From Candidatus Galacturonatibacter soehngenii (lineage in GTDB: Bacteria; Bacillota; Clostridia; Lachnospirales; Lachnospiraceae): a stretch of 64,000 bases of DNA. Where the stretch lies: NCBI RefSeq assembly GCF_008830185.1, contig NZ_WAGX01000005.1, positions 186,001 through 250,000 on the forward strand, in the 5' to 3' direction. The notes below the pieces were generated by a model. The model did not search any database and was not told the origin of the DNA. It saw only the letters and a program-made list of their open reading frames with translations. The translations under genes and the position numbers were made by a program. Shown here piece after piece: positions 1 through 9,160 of the stretch (the first letter of the stretch is position 1; each line of letters begins with the position of its first letter).

Positions 1-26
1 AAAGCCCATTCAATTAAAAACTCCAT
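1..26 (-). CDS. Start of a gene running off the left edge (partial)
   Basis: Only the first eight codons are inside the window (MEFLIEWA). The ATG at 26-24 follows an AGGTGG ribosome binding site with an 8-base gap, and a consensus-like promoter lies 80 bases upstream. The product cannot be identified from eight residues. Lying after rhaM on the same strand, it could belong to rhamnose metabolism, but that is only a guess from position. Confidence 0.35.
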
Positions 27-108
27 ATCGCCTTCCACCTCTGGCGACTCTCTGTCATGTCATTTATAATTTACTATTCTTTCTCAACGGTTTTAATATA
101 ATAGCCAA

Positions 109-138
109 ATTATAGCATATATAACTAAGATTTGTCAA
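109..138 (-). promoter_or_regulatory. SigA-type promoter for the left-edge gene
   Basis: On the minus strand TTGACA (138-133) and TATAAT (114-109) are both perfect hexamers, 18 bases apart. The start would fall near 102, giving a leader of about 75 bases before the ATG at 26. Confidence 0.6.
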
Positions 139-155
139 TCAGGAATTGAAGCTTG

Positions 156-467
156 TTAATCCAAGTGAAACACCATATCTAAGTCAACAGCAACAGGACT
201 ATTATCTGGATTTGTTTCCATAATATCTGCCATATAATCCCACCATTTACGATTGATTGCTGTGTCTGCTCCTTTTTTCCACTTCTCTTCGTCTTCTATT
301 TCAATATATCCAAATAAAGTTAGTGTTTCTTTATCTAAAAATATGGTATAGTTTTTCCCACCATACTCATGAATCATATCCTTCATCTCTGGCCATAACT
401 GATTATGACGATATTCATATTCTTTTTCTTGTCCTTCGTATAATTTCATTTTAAAGCCTTTAATCAT
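156..467 (-). CDS. rhaM: L-rhamnose mutarotase
   Basis: Interconverts the alpha and beta anomers of L-rhamnose so that uptake and isomerisation are not limited by slow spontaneous mutarotation. At 103 aa it has the family length. It carries the family YRHxxxWPE motif near residues 19-27, with the presumed catalytic His at 21, and a Trp pair in the C-terminal part. The start at 467 was chosen because GGAGG lies 8 bases upstream; an 18-codon upstream extension of the frame has no ribosome site and would overlap the promoter. The gene has its own promoter and lies downstream of the ABC transporter operon, after a terminator. This gene is the main reason to read the transporter as a rhamnose system. 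Confidence 0.93.
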   Translation of the reverse strand: MIKGFKMKLYEGQEKEYEYRHNQLWPEMKDMIHEYGGKNYTIFLDKETLTLFGYIEIEDEEKWKKGADTAINRKWWDYMADIMETNPDNSPVAVDLDMVFHLD

Positions 468-509
468 TACATTGTCCTCCTTAGACCTAAACGAATTTTG
501 ATTTGTTTT

Positions 510-538
510 AGTATAAACCAAATTATTTTATTTTTCAA
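510..538 (-). promoter_or_regulatory. SigA-type promoter of rhaM
   Basis: TTGAAA (538-533) and TATACT (515-510) are separated by exactly 17 bases on the minus strand. Transcription would begin near 503, about 35 bases before the rhaM start codon. Confidence 0.6.
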
Positions 539-589
539 TACTTCATCCTATAAAAGATTGTGAGTTTGCTTACCATAAGACCTATATAT

Positions 590-621
590 ATAAAGCTTCC
601 TACCAATGCAGGAAGCTTTAT
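590..621 (-). terminator. Hairpin terminator after the transporter operon
   Basis: An 11-base inverted repeat (TAAAGCTTCCT / AGGAAGCTTTA) with a short loop lies just after the stop codon of the binding-protein gene. The T-run is interrupted by A residues on both strands, so it may act in either direction but is not a textbook case. It separates the transporter operon from rhaM. Confidence 0.6.
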
Positions 622-643
622 TAAAGTGATTTGATTATTTATT

Positions 644-1780
644 TTAGTATACGCTCTTCCATTCTTCAATATTGCTTGGATCGAATTTGAATGGAGGTCC
701 AAGAATAATTTCGGTTCCACCGTCTGCTGCTGCAACGATTTCGTAGTCTCCCATGTCGCCAGCGCTAAATTTCTCTCCAGCTGCTCCAGTGATTTCACCC
801 TTTGCTAAAGCAATTGAAGTATAAGCTGATAATCTTCCAATATCAATTGGATTCCACAAATACATATAAGGGCATGCTTTTGCAGCATCATCACCAATGT
901 AATCAGCCATTTCAGATGGAAGTCCAAGGCCTGTTAATTTAATCTTGTCTGCAACACCTTGATCTTGTAGTACTTTAGCTGCCGCCATGATACCTACAGT
1001 AGTAGGAGCGCAAATTACTTTTAAGTCAGGATAGTTAGATAATAAAGCTTGTGTCTGGTCAACGGATTTTTGATATTCATCATCACCATAAACGATATCT
1101 ACTAATTCAAGTCCTGAATACTTGCTATCTTCCATTACTTTTTTCATTGCTTCAATCCATGCATTTTGGTTTGTAGCCTGACTTGTAGCAGAAAGGATTG
1201 CAAATTGTCCTGATCCGCCAGTAATATCAGCAATTGCTTCTACTAATGTTTGACCAATGATTTCTGTACCTGCCTGGTTTACATGAACTGCACGGCTTGC
1301 AGCATTTGTTGATGAGTCAAAAGAAGAAATTGCGATACCTGCATTTTTTGCTGCTGTTAGTGCTGGCTGTAACGCATCGGTATCATTTGCTGCGATTGCA
1401 ATTGCATCTACTTGCTGAGCAACTAACTCGTTAATCATAGCAATCTGCGCCTCAGCTGTAGCTGATTCTGGCTCTTTCGTAATACAAGTTCCACCCTGTG
1501 CCTCGATTACTTCTTTAAAACCTTGAATTTGCTTTGCATTATAAGGATTTCCTGCACTTTTAACAATGACTGCATAAGATCCAATATCTCCTGATGCAGT
1601 AGCATCATCTGTTTTCGTTTCTGTTGTTGTGTCCTTTGAATCTGTTGTAGTAGCTGAATCTGTTGTAGTAGCTGAATCTGTTTTGGTTCCAGTAGAATTT
1701 GATGATGAGCTTCCACAGCCCGCTAACATAGCTGAAACCATTGATGCGCAAAGTAATACGCTAAGTAATTTTTTCTTCAT
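644..1780 (-). CDS. Sugar ABC transporter substrate-binding lipoprotein, probable rhamnose binding (RhaS-like)
   Basis: Extracellular sugar-binding lipoprotein of the periplasmic-binding-protein type 1 (RbsB/RhaS/LsrB) group, 378 aa. The N-terminus is a lipoprotein signal peptide with lipobox LAGC, lipidated Cys at 22, followed by a Ser/Thr/Asp-rich linker to about residue 65 that tethers the protein to the membrane. The binding domain begins at SYAVIVKSAGNPYN and carries the sugar-binding family pattern with Asp/Asn-rich loops. It is the last gene of an ATPase-permease-permease-binding protein operon, an order usual for the RhaTPQS family. Rhamnose as substrate is inferred from the adjacent mutarotase; autoinducer-2 or another deoxy sugar cannot be excluded from sequence alone. 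Confidence 0.85.
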   Translation of the reverse strand: MKKKLLSVLLCASMVSAMLAGCGSSSSNSTGTKTDSATTTDSATTTDSKDTTTETKTDDATASGDIGSYAVIVKSAGNPYNAKQIQGFKEVIEAQGGTCITKEPESATAEAQIAMINELVAQQVDAIAIAANDTDALQPALTAAKNAGIAISSFDSSTNAASRAVHVNQAGTEIIGQTLVEAIADITGGSGQFAILSATSQATNQNAWIEAMKKVMEDSKYSGLELVDIVYGDDEYQKSVDQTQALLSNYPDLKVICAPTTVGIMAAAKVLQDQGVADKIKLTGLGLPSEMADYIGDDAAKACPYMYLWNPIDIGRLSAYTSIALAKGEITGAAGEKFSAGDMGDYEIVAAADGGTEIILGPPFKFDPSNIEEWKSVY

Positions 1781-1829
1781 TCTTTTTTCCTCCCTAAGAA
1801 TTTAGTGTTTTGATACCCGATATATACAA

Positions 1830-1842
1830 ACAGCTTCGCTGT
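1830..1842. other. Short ACAGC-TTC-GCTGT hairpin
   Basis: A perfect 5-bp stem with a TTC triloop lies in the 97-base gap between the permease and binding-protein genes. It may mark RNA processing or tune relative expression. The same loop design recurs in other intergenic gaps of this window (16725-16735, 33165-33177). Confidence 0.4.
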
Positions 1843-1877
1843 AAGTACCAATTACATGATTGACTAAATTGCATTTT

Positions 1878-2909
1878 TTATGCTGTCTTTTTCTTTAATA
1901 AGCCTTTTAAATTTAGATTTGGAAGCATAACTGCACAAATTAAAAGTGTTCCAATAATAACTAACATAACCTGAGATGAAACGTTTACTAATCCTAATCC
2001 GTATCTTAAGAATCCTATAATAAAGATTGCTATAATAGCTCCTACAAAGTTACCCTTTCCTCCAGCAGTTGATATACCACCAAGTACTACCATTGATATC
2101 GCATCCAACTCATAGCCTGATGCAATATTTGGTCTAGCACTTCCCATACAAGATGCTAAGAAAATTGCAGTCACTGCTGAAAAGGTACCAGTAATGGTAA
2201 ATACAATGCATCTAATCTTTTGAACTTGAATTCCTGCATATTCGGCTGCAACTCGGTTACTTCCAATCGCATAAAGTCTTCTACCAAACGTGGTTTTATG
2301 AAGTACAAATCCAAATATAAAAGCACATATGATAAAAATGATGAAAATATATGGAACAGGTCCTAATTTTCCCCAGTAAAGCTGACTGAACCAATTTACA
2401 TTAGTAAGTCCCTGTGAAGCCTGATCCTTTAATATAATAGTTGCAATCCCTCGAAACAGTATTTGCGTTCCTAAAGTAACAATCATTGGTGCAAGTTCTG
2501 TAAACTTGGTTAGTATAAATCCATTGATAAATCCACACAAAGTTCCTACTAAGAGAGCAATGATAACGCATGCACCCATTGGCAATCCAAGCTTATTATA
2601 ACTTTCAGCCATAACAACAGCGGATAAAGCAACGATAGATCCTACTGAAATATCAATGTCACCCAGTACAAGGATATAAGCCATTGGCAATGCGATAAAC
2701 GCTTTTTCAAGGAAGGATAAAGTTGCATTGAATAATCCTGACAAGCTCATATAAATTGGCAATCCTGTTGTTTTATCAAGTGGTGATACATAGAAATTCA
2801 ATATATTTACTCCGATAAAAATAAGTACTAAAAACCATTCCCATTTGAGGAAAAATTTCTTCCATGAAAATTCCTGCTCTGCAATAATAACTCTTTTTTG
2901 TTTTGCCAT
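1878..2909 (-). CDS. Sugar ABC transporter permease (RhaQ/RbsC-like), second of pair
   Basis: Integral membrane permease of 343 aa in the BPD_transp_2 family (ribose/rhamnose/AI-2 transporters), with about 8-10 hydrophobic segments. It contains the characteristic loop near residues 78-90 (LGDIDISVGSI) and a glycine-rich segment LGGISTAGGKGN before the last helices. A GAGGAGG ribosome site precedes ATG at 2909, and only two bases separate it from the previous permease stop. It would form the heterodimeric channel with the upstream permease. The first about 40 residues are a charged cytoplasmic leader. Confidence 0.9.
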   Translation of the reverse strand: MAKQKRVIIAEQEFSWKKFFLKWEWFLVLIFIGVNILNFYVSPLDKTTGLPIYMSLSGLFNATLSFLEKAFIALPMAYILVLGDIDISVGSIVALSAVVMAESYNKLGLPMGACVIIALLVGTLCGFINGFILTKFTELAPMIVTLGTQILFRGIATIILKDQASQGLTNVNWFSQLYWGKLGPVPYIFIIFIICAFIFGFVLHKTTFGRRLYAIGSNRVAAEYAGIQVQKIRCIVFTITGTFSAVTAIFLASCMGSARPNIASGYELDAISMVVLGGISTAGGKGNFVGAIIAIFIIGFLRYGLGLVNVSSQVMLVIIGTLLICAVMLPNLNLKGLLKKKTA

Positions 2910-2911
2910 GA

Positions 2912-3916
2912 TTAGATTTCCCTCCTCTTAAGGTTATTTTTATCCATTGACCTTTGTAAGACCACATTCAATATGACTGCTACAATTATGATTAAGCCTT
3001 TAATCGCATCCAACCAAAACTGTGATACTCCAATCAATGGGAGACCATTTCCTAAAACTGCAATGGTAAGTGCACCAAGCAATACTCCTACTACACTACC
3101 TCTACCACCTGTTAAGCTAACACCTCCGATAACACACGCTGCAATGATATCCATTTCGATTCCAGATGCCATATCACCTTGCGCAGAAGCGTATAAGGAA
3201 ACCCATAATGCTCCAGAGAGTCCACAAAGCATACCCATGATTCCATATACCATAACTCTTACCTTATCAATGTTAATACCACTTACTTGTGCTGCCTCAG
3301 CATTCGAACCAACTGCGTATATCTTTCTTCCTGTTCTTGTGTATTTTAAGAAATAGAAGAAAATAATATAACAAATAATTGCTACAAAAATCAAGTTATT
3401 AATTAATCCAAAGGTTAAATATTTTCCAGTTGCAAAAGACTTAAAGCCTTCCGTTACCTGATATGCTGCTACCCATTGGTTTTTTGCCAATAAATAGGTA
3501 AGACCTCTTAGTATGTTCATAAATCCAAGCGTAGCGATAATCGATATAACCTTTCCTCTTGCAATTACAATACCAATGACAATTCCACACAATGTTCCAA
3601 CAGCAATTGCAATTAGAAAAGCGACTAGTGTAGGCGTTCCTTGATGATCTCTTAGAATGAGTGCCGCAGACATACCTGAAAAAGCTATTGTAGATCCAAT
3701 TGAAATATCGATTTCTCCAATTACCAGTACACACATCATTCCTAAAGCCAGAATCATATAGATCGCATAATTGACAAACATATTATTTAAATTCTTTGGA
3801 GTTACAAATGTAGCATTTCGAAAAGCAATAAATGCACATAATACGAGTAACACCACAGCCAAACTCGCTTCACGAGAGCTGGTTAATTTTTTTATATCAA
3901 AACCTTTCTTCTCCAT
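2912..3916 (-). CDS. Sugar ABC transporter permease (RhaP/RbsC-like), first of pair
   Basis: 334-aa BPD_transp_2 family permease homologous to the following gene, with about 8-10 membrane segments, the loop VIGEIDISIGSTIAF and a Gly-rich IGGVSLTGGRGS segment. The frame is open further upstream into the ATPase gene, but the start at 3916 is preferred because GAAGGAAG lies just upstream and it leaves a 13-base gap after the ATPase stop. The longer reading would add 21 lysine/glutamine-rich residues encoded by the ATPase tail. Two unlike permeases indicate a heterodimeric channel. Confidence 0.88.
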   Translation of the reverse strand: MEKKGFDIKKLTSSREASLAVVLLVLCAFIAFRNATFVTPKNLNNMFVNYAIYMILALGMMCVLVIGEIDISIGSTIAFSGMSAALILRDHQGTPTLVAFLIAIAVGTLCGIVIGIVIARGKVISIIATLGFMNILRGLTYLLAKNQWVAAYQVTEGFKSFATGKYLTFGLINNLIFVAIICYIIFFYFLKYTRTGRKIYAVGSNAEAAQVSGINIDKVRVMVYGIMGMLCGLSGALWVSLYASAQGDMASGIEMDIIAACVIGGVSLTGGRGSVVGVLLGALTIAVLGNGLPLIGVSQFWLDAIKGLIIIVAVILNVVLQRSMDKNNLKRREI

Positions 3917-3929
3917 CTCTTCCTTCACC

Positions 3930-5441
3930 TCACTCCACTGCTTCTGTTGTTTTTTGTGTTTTGGCCATCGCTTTTTCAAGAATTCCTTCCTGCGTTGCTT
4001 CGCCTCGCATCAATTCTCCGGTTACTCTACCATCACACATAACAACGATTCTGTCACTCATACCAAGTATTTCTGGCATTTCAGAAGAAATCATGATAAT
4101 TGCATAGCCTTGTTTCGCAAGCTCACCCATTATTTCATAGATAGCTGCTTTGGCGCCAACGTCAACTCCTTTTGTTGGTTCATCCAAAATAATTACTTTT
4201 AGATCTGAAGCCAATAATTTTGCAACTACTACTTTTTGCTGATTTCCACCTGACAAAGAACTTGCTTTGTCAAATAATGTAACTGCTTTGGTATCTACTC
4301 GCTCTGCTAACTCTTTCGCTCTTGCTCGTTCCTTCTTTTCATTCGTTAGCAGCTTATTTCCTAAATCACCAATCACTGGTAACGTAATATTTCTTCCGAT
4401 TCCCCAATCAAGAATCAGTCCCTGAAGCTGTCTATCTTCTGGTAGAAGCCCTATTCCAAGATTCATAGCATCCAGTGGTTTTTTTATATTAACTTGTTTT
4501 CCATTCATGTAAATTCTTCCACTGTCATAAGCTTCAATTCCAAAAATGGTTTGCACTACTTCTGTTCTACCTGCACCAACTAATCCTGTTAGTCCAAGTA
4601 TCTCACCTTTTTTTACTGCAAAAGAAACATCTTTAAAGTAACCCGTTCGACTTAAATTCTCAACTCGCAATACCTCTTCTCCAATTTTTACTTCTGGCTT
4701 TGGAAATAAGTCATTGATTTCTCGACCTACCATAGCAGTAATCAAATCATCATTGGTAATTCCATCTACATCATAACTTCCAATGTATTTGGAATCTCGA
4801 AATACAGTTACCTTCGTTGCTAAACGATACATATCTTCAAATCTATGAGAAATAAATATAATAGAGGCTCCATCATCTCTCAATTTTTCAGTAATACGAT
4901 ATAACTCTTCGGATTCTCTTTTGGTTAGGGATGCAGTTGGCTCATCCATGATAATAATTCTTGCATTCATTGACAAAGCTTTTGCTATTTCAACCATCTG
5001 TTGTTGTGCAACACTAAGGGTTCCCATTTCATCCGTAGATTTAAAATCTGCATTCAGCTGTTTTAACAGTTCATCGGCTTCCTGATTCATTTCTTTCCAT
5101 TGAATTCTGCCTTTTTTTACTTTTTCATGTCCCATGAAAATATTTTCAGTCACTGATAACTGTGGATAGGATGTCACGTGTTGGTATATAGCTGCAATGC
5201 CTGCTGCCTGTGCATCTTTTGGCCCTTTGAAATGTACTAAATTACCATCTAGATACATTTCTCCTTCTTCTGCTTTATGTACTCCAGTAATGACTTTAAT
5301 GAACGTTGATTTACCTGCACCGTTTTCTCCCATTAATGCATGTATCTCGCCCGGCTTTAATTGAAAATGCACATTATCTAGTGCTTTAACACCAGGAAAT
5401 ATCTTTGTAATTCCTTTAAGCTCTAGAACATACTCAGACAT
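3930..5441 (-). CDS. Sugar ABC transporter ATP-binding protein (RhaT/RbsA type, two ABC domains)
   Basis: 503-aa fused double ATPase that powers the sugar importer. Domain 1 has Walker A GENGAGKST at about residues 38-46 and Walker B IIIMDEPTAS. Domain 2 has a degenerate Walker A (GLVGAGRT), a good signature LSGGNQQK and Walker B VIILDEPTKGVD. One degenerate site is normal for the RbsA/RhaT family. Start at 5441 follows AAAGGAGG. It is the first gene of the operon. The upstream region has a TATGAT -10 candidate but no recognisable -35, which fits a promoter needing an activator such as the divergent YesN regulator (inference). Confidence 0.9.
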   Translation of the reverse strand: MSEYVLELKGITKIFPGVKALDNVHFQLKPGEIHALMGENGAGKSTFIKVITGVHKAEEGEMYLDGNLVHFKGPKDAQAAGIAAIYQHVTSYPQLSVTENIFMGHEKVKKGRIQWKEMNQEADELLKQLNADFKSTDEMGTLSVAQQQMVEIAKALSMNARIIIMDEPTASLTKRESEELYRITEKLRDDGASIIFISHRFEDMYRLATKVTVFRDSKYIGSYDVDGITNDDLITAMVGREINDLFPKPEVKIGEEVLRVENLSRTGYFKDVSFAVKKGEILGLTGLVGAGRTEVVQTIFGIEAYDSGRIYMNGKQVNIKKPLDAMNLGIGLLPEDRQLQGLILDWGIGRNITLPVIGDLGNKLLTNEKKERARAKELAERVDTKAVTLFDKASSLSGGNQQKVVVAKLLASDLKVIILDEPTKGVDVGAKAAIYEIMGELAKQGYAIIMISSEMPEILGMSDRIVVMCDGRVTGELMRGEATQEGILEKAMAKTQKTTEAVE

Positions 5442-5576
5442 TTTTATTCCTCCTTTAACAGCTTAGATAGCTTTTGTTTAGTTCGTCTTTTCTATATCAT
5501 ATCACATAGATTTTTTTTATTTTATCGTAATATTTTTTGAAACAGGGTAATTTTTTTTGGTGAATTTTGCTTTTCC

Positions 5577-5604
5577 TTGTAATTTTTTAAGGATTTGGTA
5601 AAAT
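5577..5604 (+). promoter_or_regulatory. Candidate promoter of the yesN/yesM-like operon
   Basis: TTGTAA (5577-5582) and TAAAAT (5599-5604) with a 16-base spacer lie about 33 bases before the response-regulator start. The match is moderate and the surrounding DNA is very AT-rich. Confidence 0.4.
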
Positions 5605-5636
5605 AAATATAGCAAATTGCCAAAGGAGATACACGT

Positions 5637-7235
5637 ATGAAGCTTTTAATTGTTGATGATGAAGAACTGACTAGAGGTGGCTTGATTCATAGTATTGATT
5701 GGAATGCACTTGGCATTGATACTATATTTGAGGCAGATGATGGCTTACATGGACTTGAAATTGTAAAAAGCCATTCACCTGAGATTATTCTAAGCGATGT
5801 ACGTATGCCTCGCATGGACGGCGTCGAGATGGCAAAACAGATTCGTGAAATCCAACCTGAAAGTTCTATTATATTCATGAGTGGATATTCTGATAAAGAA
5901 TATTTAAAAGCGGCCATTAAACTTAAAGCGATCAGTTATGTAGAAAAACCTATTGATCTTGAAGAATTAAAAGAATCCGTCAAAGAAGCAATCCTATATC
6001 ATAAATCAATTGTTTTTAGTAGACAATCGGCGGATGATAATCGTTATGATAATATGTTTCAATTGACTTTAAAAATGATTTATCCAAATCACGACCCTCA
6101 AACGGATTATAAGAGCGAATTATCACAACTGGGATTATCTTTAAAAAATTATTCCTCTTTTGCTACCCTTATAATTAAATTATTGTATCAAACAAATCAA
6201 CAAACAAGCATGCCTGGTTCAAACAATGATTTATCGATTTCTAAACTAGAAGCCACTCCTATTATGAAGCAACTAACTCCTTTACTAAAAAAAGCTAAAA
6301 TTGATTTTATCTATGGAATAAAACAAGAGGAATATATCATTGTGCATCTACTAGGTAAGGATAAAATACAAAAGGATATGCTTTGTACGCCCTTGGAGTA
6401 TTTTTCCAATTCACTAAAACAATCCTTTACGCATTTTATTAGTTTAGGAAAGGCAGTGAGTAATATAGAAAAGTTATATGAATCCTATAATAACGCTATT
6501 ATTTTAATGCATAGCTCCTTTTTTTACCCGTATAATGCAGTATTGTATAATGATGTTGAAGCTATCACATATCCTTCTTTTTTACCTAGTAAAATTTTAT
6601 CAGAGTTTTCAGAAGCATTGATGAGTCGAAACTCTGAAAAGGTTACTCAGATTCTAAGTAAATTGAAAACATCATTTGTTAATAACAAGGCTATTTTGGT
6701 AAATCAGGTTAAGGACTTATACTATAAATTATTGCTAGAATTAAACGAATCTGCGAATCAGTTTCATATTTCAATTTCAGCAGATAGTACAGAAACGATT
6801 CTAGATTACATTTCCAAAAGTGTTACTTTTTTTGACCTACATGAAATTCTGGAACGTAAAACAACAAGTTTTTTTAAGTCTTTCGAAAATGAGAATCGGG
6901 ATAATTCAACCATATTTTTAATCAAAGAATTTGTAAGTAAAAACTATCAAAACGATAGTTTATCGATTAAAGATATTAGTGAACATGTTTTTTTATCCTC
7001 TTCTTATGTTTGCACAATATTTAAAACAGAAACAGGAAAAACGTTAAATCAATATCTCACCGAATACCGTATCGAAAAAGCAAAAAAACTATTAATGGAT
7101 TCTCGTTATAAGATAACAGATATTTCTTCCAAAGTAGGTTATAATGATGGTAATTATTTTGGGAAAACTTTTAAAAAACAGGTAGGCTTATCTCCATCTG
7201 AATTTCGAGAGCAATATTTTGATGGAAAACTTTAA
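5637..7235 (+). CDS. AraC-family response regulator (YesN-like)
   Basis: 532-aa two-component response regulator. An N-terminal receiver domain (about 1-120) carries the acidic pair DD at 7-8, the phosphoryl-acceptor Asp 54 in SDVRMP, and Lys 104 in EKP. A long poorly conserved middle region follows, then a C-terminal AraC helix-turn-helix pair (about 430-528) ending in the family motif KITDISSKVGYNDGNYFGKTFKK. Start at 5637 follows AAAGGAGAT. It is divergent from the sugar transporter operon and co-directional with its sensor kinase, so transporter control is the likely job. YesN/YesM systems in Firmicutes commonly regulate carbohydrate ABC transporters. Confidence 0.93.
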   Translation: MKLLIVDDEELTRGGLIHSIDWNALGIDTIFEADDGLHGLEIVKSHSPEIILSDVRMPRMDGVEMAKQIREIQPESSIIFMSGYSDKEYLKAAIKLKAISYVEKPIDLEELKESVKEAILYHKSIVFSRQSADDNRYDNMFQLTLKMIYPNHDPQTDYKSELSQLGLSLKNYSSFATLIIKLLYQTNQQTSMPGSNNDLSISKLEATPIMKQLTPLLKKAKIDFIYGIKQEEYIIVHLLGKDKIQKDMLCTPLEYFSNSLKQSFTHFISLGKAVSNIEKLYESYNNAIILMHSSFFYPYNAVLYNDVEAITYPSFLPSKILSEFSEALMSRNSEKVTQILSKLKTSFVNNKAILVNQVKDLYYKLLLELNESANQFHISISADSTETILDYISKSVTFFDLHEILERKTTSFFKSFENENRDNSTIFLIKEFVSKNYQNDSLSIKDISEHVFLSSSYVCTIFKTETGKTLNQYLTEYRIEKAKKLLMDSRYKITDISSKVGYNDGNYFGKTFKKQVGLSPSEFREQYFDGKL

Positions 7236-7295
7236 ATAGATTTATCTTTACGCTTTGTAAAGGCTAATATTTCATTGGAAAGGAATATATAACAG

Positions 7296-9140
7296 ATGAT
7301 AAAACGGTTAAAAAAAGGAATCCTATTTTATACACAGGACATGAAATTGCAGTCTAAATTTATCTTTTCTCACTTAATATTAGTCATCGCACCTACTATT
7401 TTAATTGTTTTTATATTATTAAATCAACTTTCGGACATACTGCTGTCTAACACAGTGCTTTCCGAGCAAAGCCTCTCTAGACAGACGGCTGATTATATTG
7501 AAAATTCCATTGCCCAAGTTAATAATGCTTCGAAATCAATATTAAACTCACAATACTTGTCTGAGATTGTGACAAAGACTTCCTATGAGATACCACTTGA
7601 AAAAGGAGAAGAGTTTGAAAAAGATACCACTTCTTTCTTAAGCTCCATTCATTCCTCTATCGACGGTTTTGTCATTACTGATATTAAAGTATATTTAAGT
7701 AAAGAATTTGAATCCATTTACAATGATCCGATTTATTCGGATTATCAAATCTTAGAGCCAATGGAAAACGCGAAAGGTTCTTATTGGCATGGTATTTTTT
7801 CTAGTACACCTAAAAAATATCTTGTTTGCCCAAGCTTATATCTTTCTCCTAGTGAGTGTAAAAATTACGGAGAACTAGCAATTATTCGAAAGGTTAACTT
7901 TTTAGATAACGTAAATACTCCTGCTGCGTATATTGCTGTTTACTTTTCAAAAAGCAATATTGATTTTATTCTAGGCAAGGATTTGTCAATAAGCGACAGT
8001 TCCACTTACTTAATCAACGAACGAAACTCAATCGTCTCTACCTCTAATTCCTCTTTATCTGGAAAATATATTTTATCTTATGAAACAGTACAACAAAAGC
8101 TGGCTCATATTAACAACTTTACCACAATGACACTAGGTGGAGAAATCGTATACATTGGTTGTAAAGAGATTCCAAATACCGACTGGTACATGATTTCTGT
8201 TATCCCAACCAACAATGCCATTGTACAAACCAGAGATATTGTTTATCAACTTGTCGGTACTTACATGATTTTCCTTGGAATTGCCTTTTTTATTGCTTTA
8301 CTTTTATCCAATTCAATTGTAAAGAGAATCAAATCCGTAATCAATCAGATGAATCAGGTAAGAAAAAGTACACCAAAACGTCTTGCGCTAGACCCGGGGC
8401 GTGATGAAATCGGTGATTTAATAGAGACTTACAATTTTATGACCGATGAAATCAATATTTTATTAAAACAGCAAGAAAAAGCTTCCAATGATTTACGAAT
8501 ATCAGAGTTTAAAGCGTTGCAAGCTCAAATTAACCCTCATTTTTTATATAACACACTGGATATGATTAATTGGCTTTCTAAGATGGGAAAAAGTGATGAA
8601 GTATCTAATGCCGTTTGGGCTTTGTCAAAATTTTATAAACTAACCTTAAACAAGGGAAATATAACTGTTTCTGTAAAAGAGGAATTAGAACACGTTTCAC
8701 TTTATGTACAGTTACAAAACATGCGTTATCAAAACAAGATTAAGTTTTTAATTGACGTTCCTGATGAACTCCTAGACTATGAGATACCAAAGCTTGTCTT
8801 TCAACCTATCGTAGAAAATAGTATCCAACATGGAATTTTTTCCAAAGAATCAAAAGAAGGAACCATTGTTATCATGGGTTGGTTAGAAGATAACACTATT
8901 GTCTTTATCATATCTGATGATGGCGTAGGTATTACATCTGAAAAATTAAAATCCATCCTTATTGGTGGAAACAAAAGTTCAAGTTCTCATGGTAGTAATA
9001 TTGGTATATCAAATACACATAAACGATTACAACTTTTTTATAATGCAGAGTGCGGTCTTACTTACCGAAGTACTCCTAATATAGAAACAGAAGTAGAAAT
9101 TCGGATACCTGCTAAGAAGTTTAATAAGCCAAAAGCGTGA
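7296..9140 (+). CDS. Sensor histidine kinase (YesM-like)
   Basis: 614-aa membrane histidine kinase, partner of the preceding regulator. One membrane helix lies at about 25-45 and another at about 320-345, enclosing a large extracellular sensor domain; a HAMP linker follows. The dimerisation/phosphotransfer helix of the His_kinase family carries QINPHFLYNTLD with the phospho-accepting His, near residue 415. The HATPase domain has the N box (FQPIVENSIQHG) and G1 motif DDGVGI. The gene lies 60 bases after the regulator. The signal sensed is unknown; a sugar or a sugar-loaded binding protein is plausible from context. Confidence 0.93.
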   Translation: MIKRLKKGILFYTQDMKLQSKFIFSHLILVIAPTILIVFILLNQLSDILLSNTVLSEQSLSRQTADYIENSIAQVNNASKSILNSQYLSEIVTKTSYEIPLEKGEEFEKDTTSFLSSIHSSIDGFVITDIKVYLSKEFESIYNDPIYSDYQILEPMENAKGSYWHGIFSSTPKKYLVCPSLYLSPSECKNYGELAIIRKVNFLDNVNTPAAYIAVYFSKSNIDFILGKDLSISDSSTYLINERNSIVSTSNSSLSGKYILSYETVQQKLAHINNFTTMTLGGEIVYIGCKEIPNTDWYMISVIPTNNAIVQTRDIVYQLVGTYMIFLGIAFFIALLLSNSIVKRIKSVINQMNQVRKSTPKRLALDPGRDEIGDLIETYNFMTDEINILLKQQEKASNDLRISEFKALQAQINPHFLYNTLDMINWLSKMGKSDEVSNAVWALSKFYKLTLNKGNITVSVKEELEHVSLYVQLQNMRYQNKIKFLIDVPDELLDYEIPKLVFQPIVENSIQHGIFSKESKEGTIVIMGWLEDNTIVFIISDDGVGITSEKLKSILIGGNKSSSSHGSNIGISNTHKRLQLFYNAECGLTYRSTPNIETEVEIRIPAKKFNKPKA

Positions 9141-9158
9141 GCATAGCCCACGCTTTTT
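9131..9158. terminator. Bidirectional terminator between convergent genes
   Basis: AAAGCGTG / CACGCTTT stem, 8 bp, with T-run in the plus direction. It overlaps the kinase stop codon and also faces the end of the convergent DUF445 gene. Confidence 0.75.
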
Positions 9159-9160
9159 AT

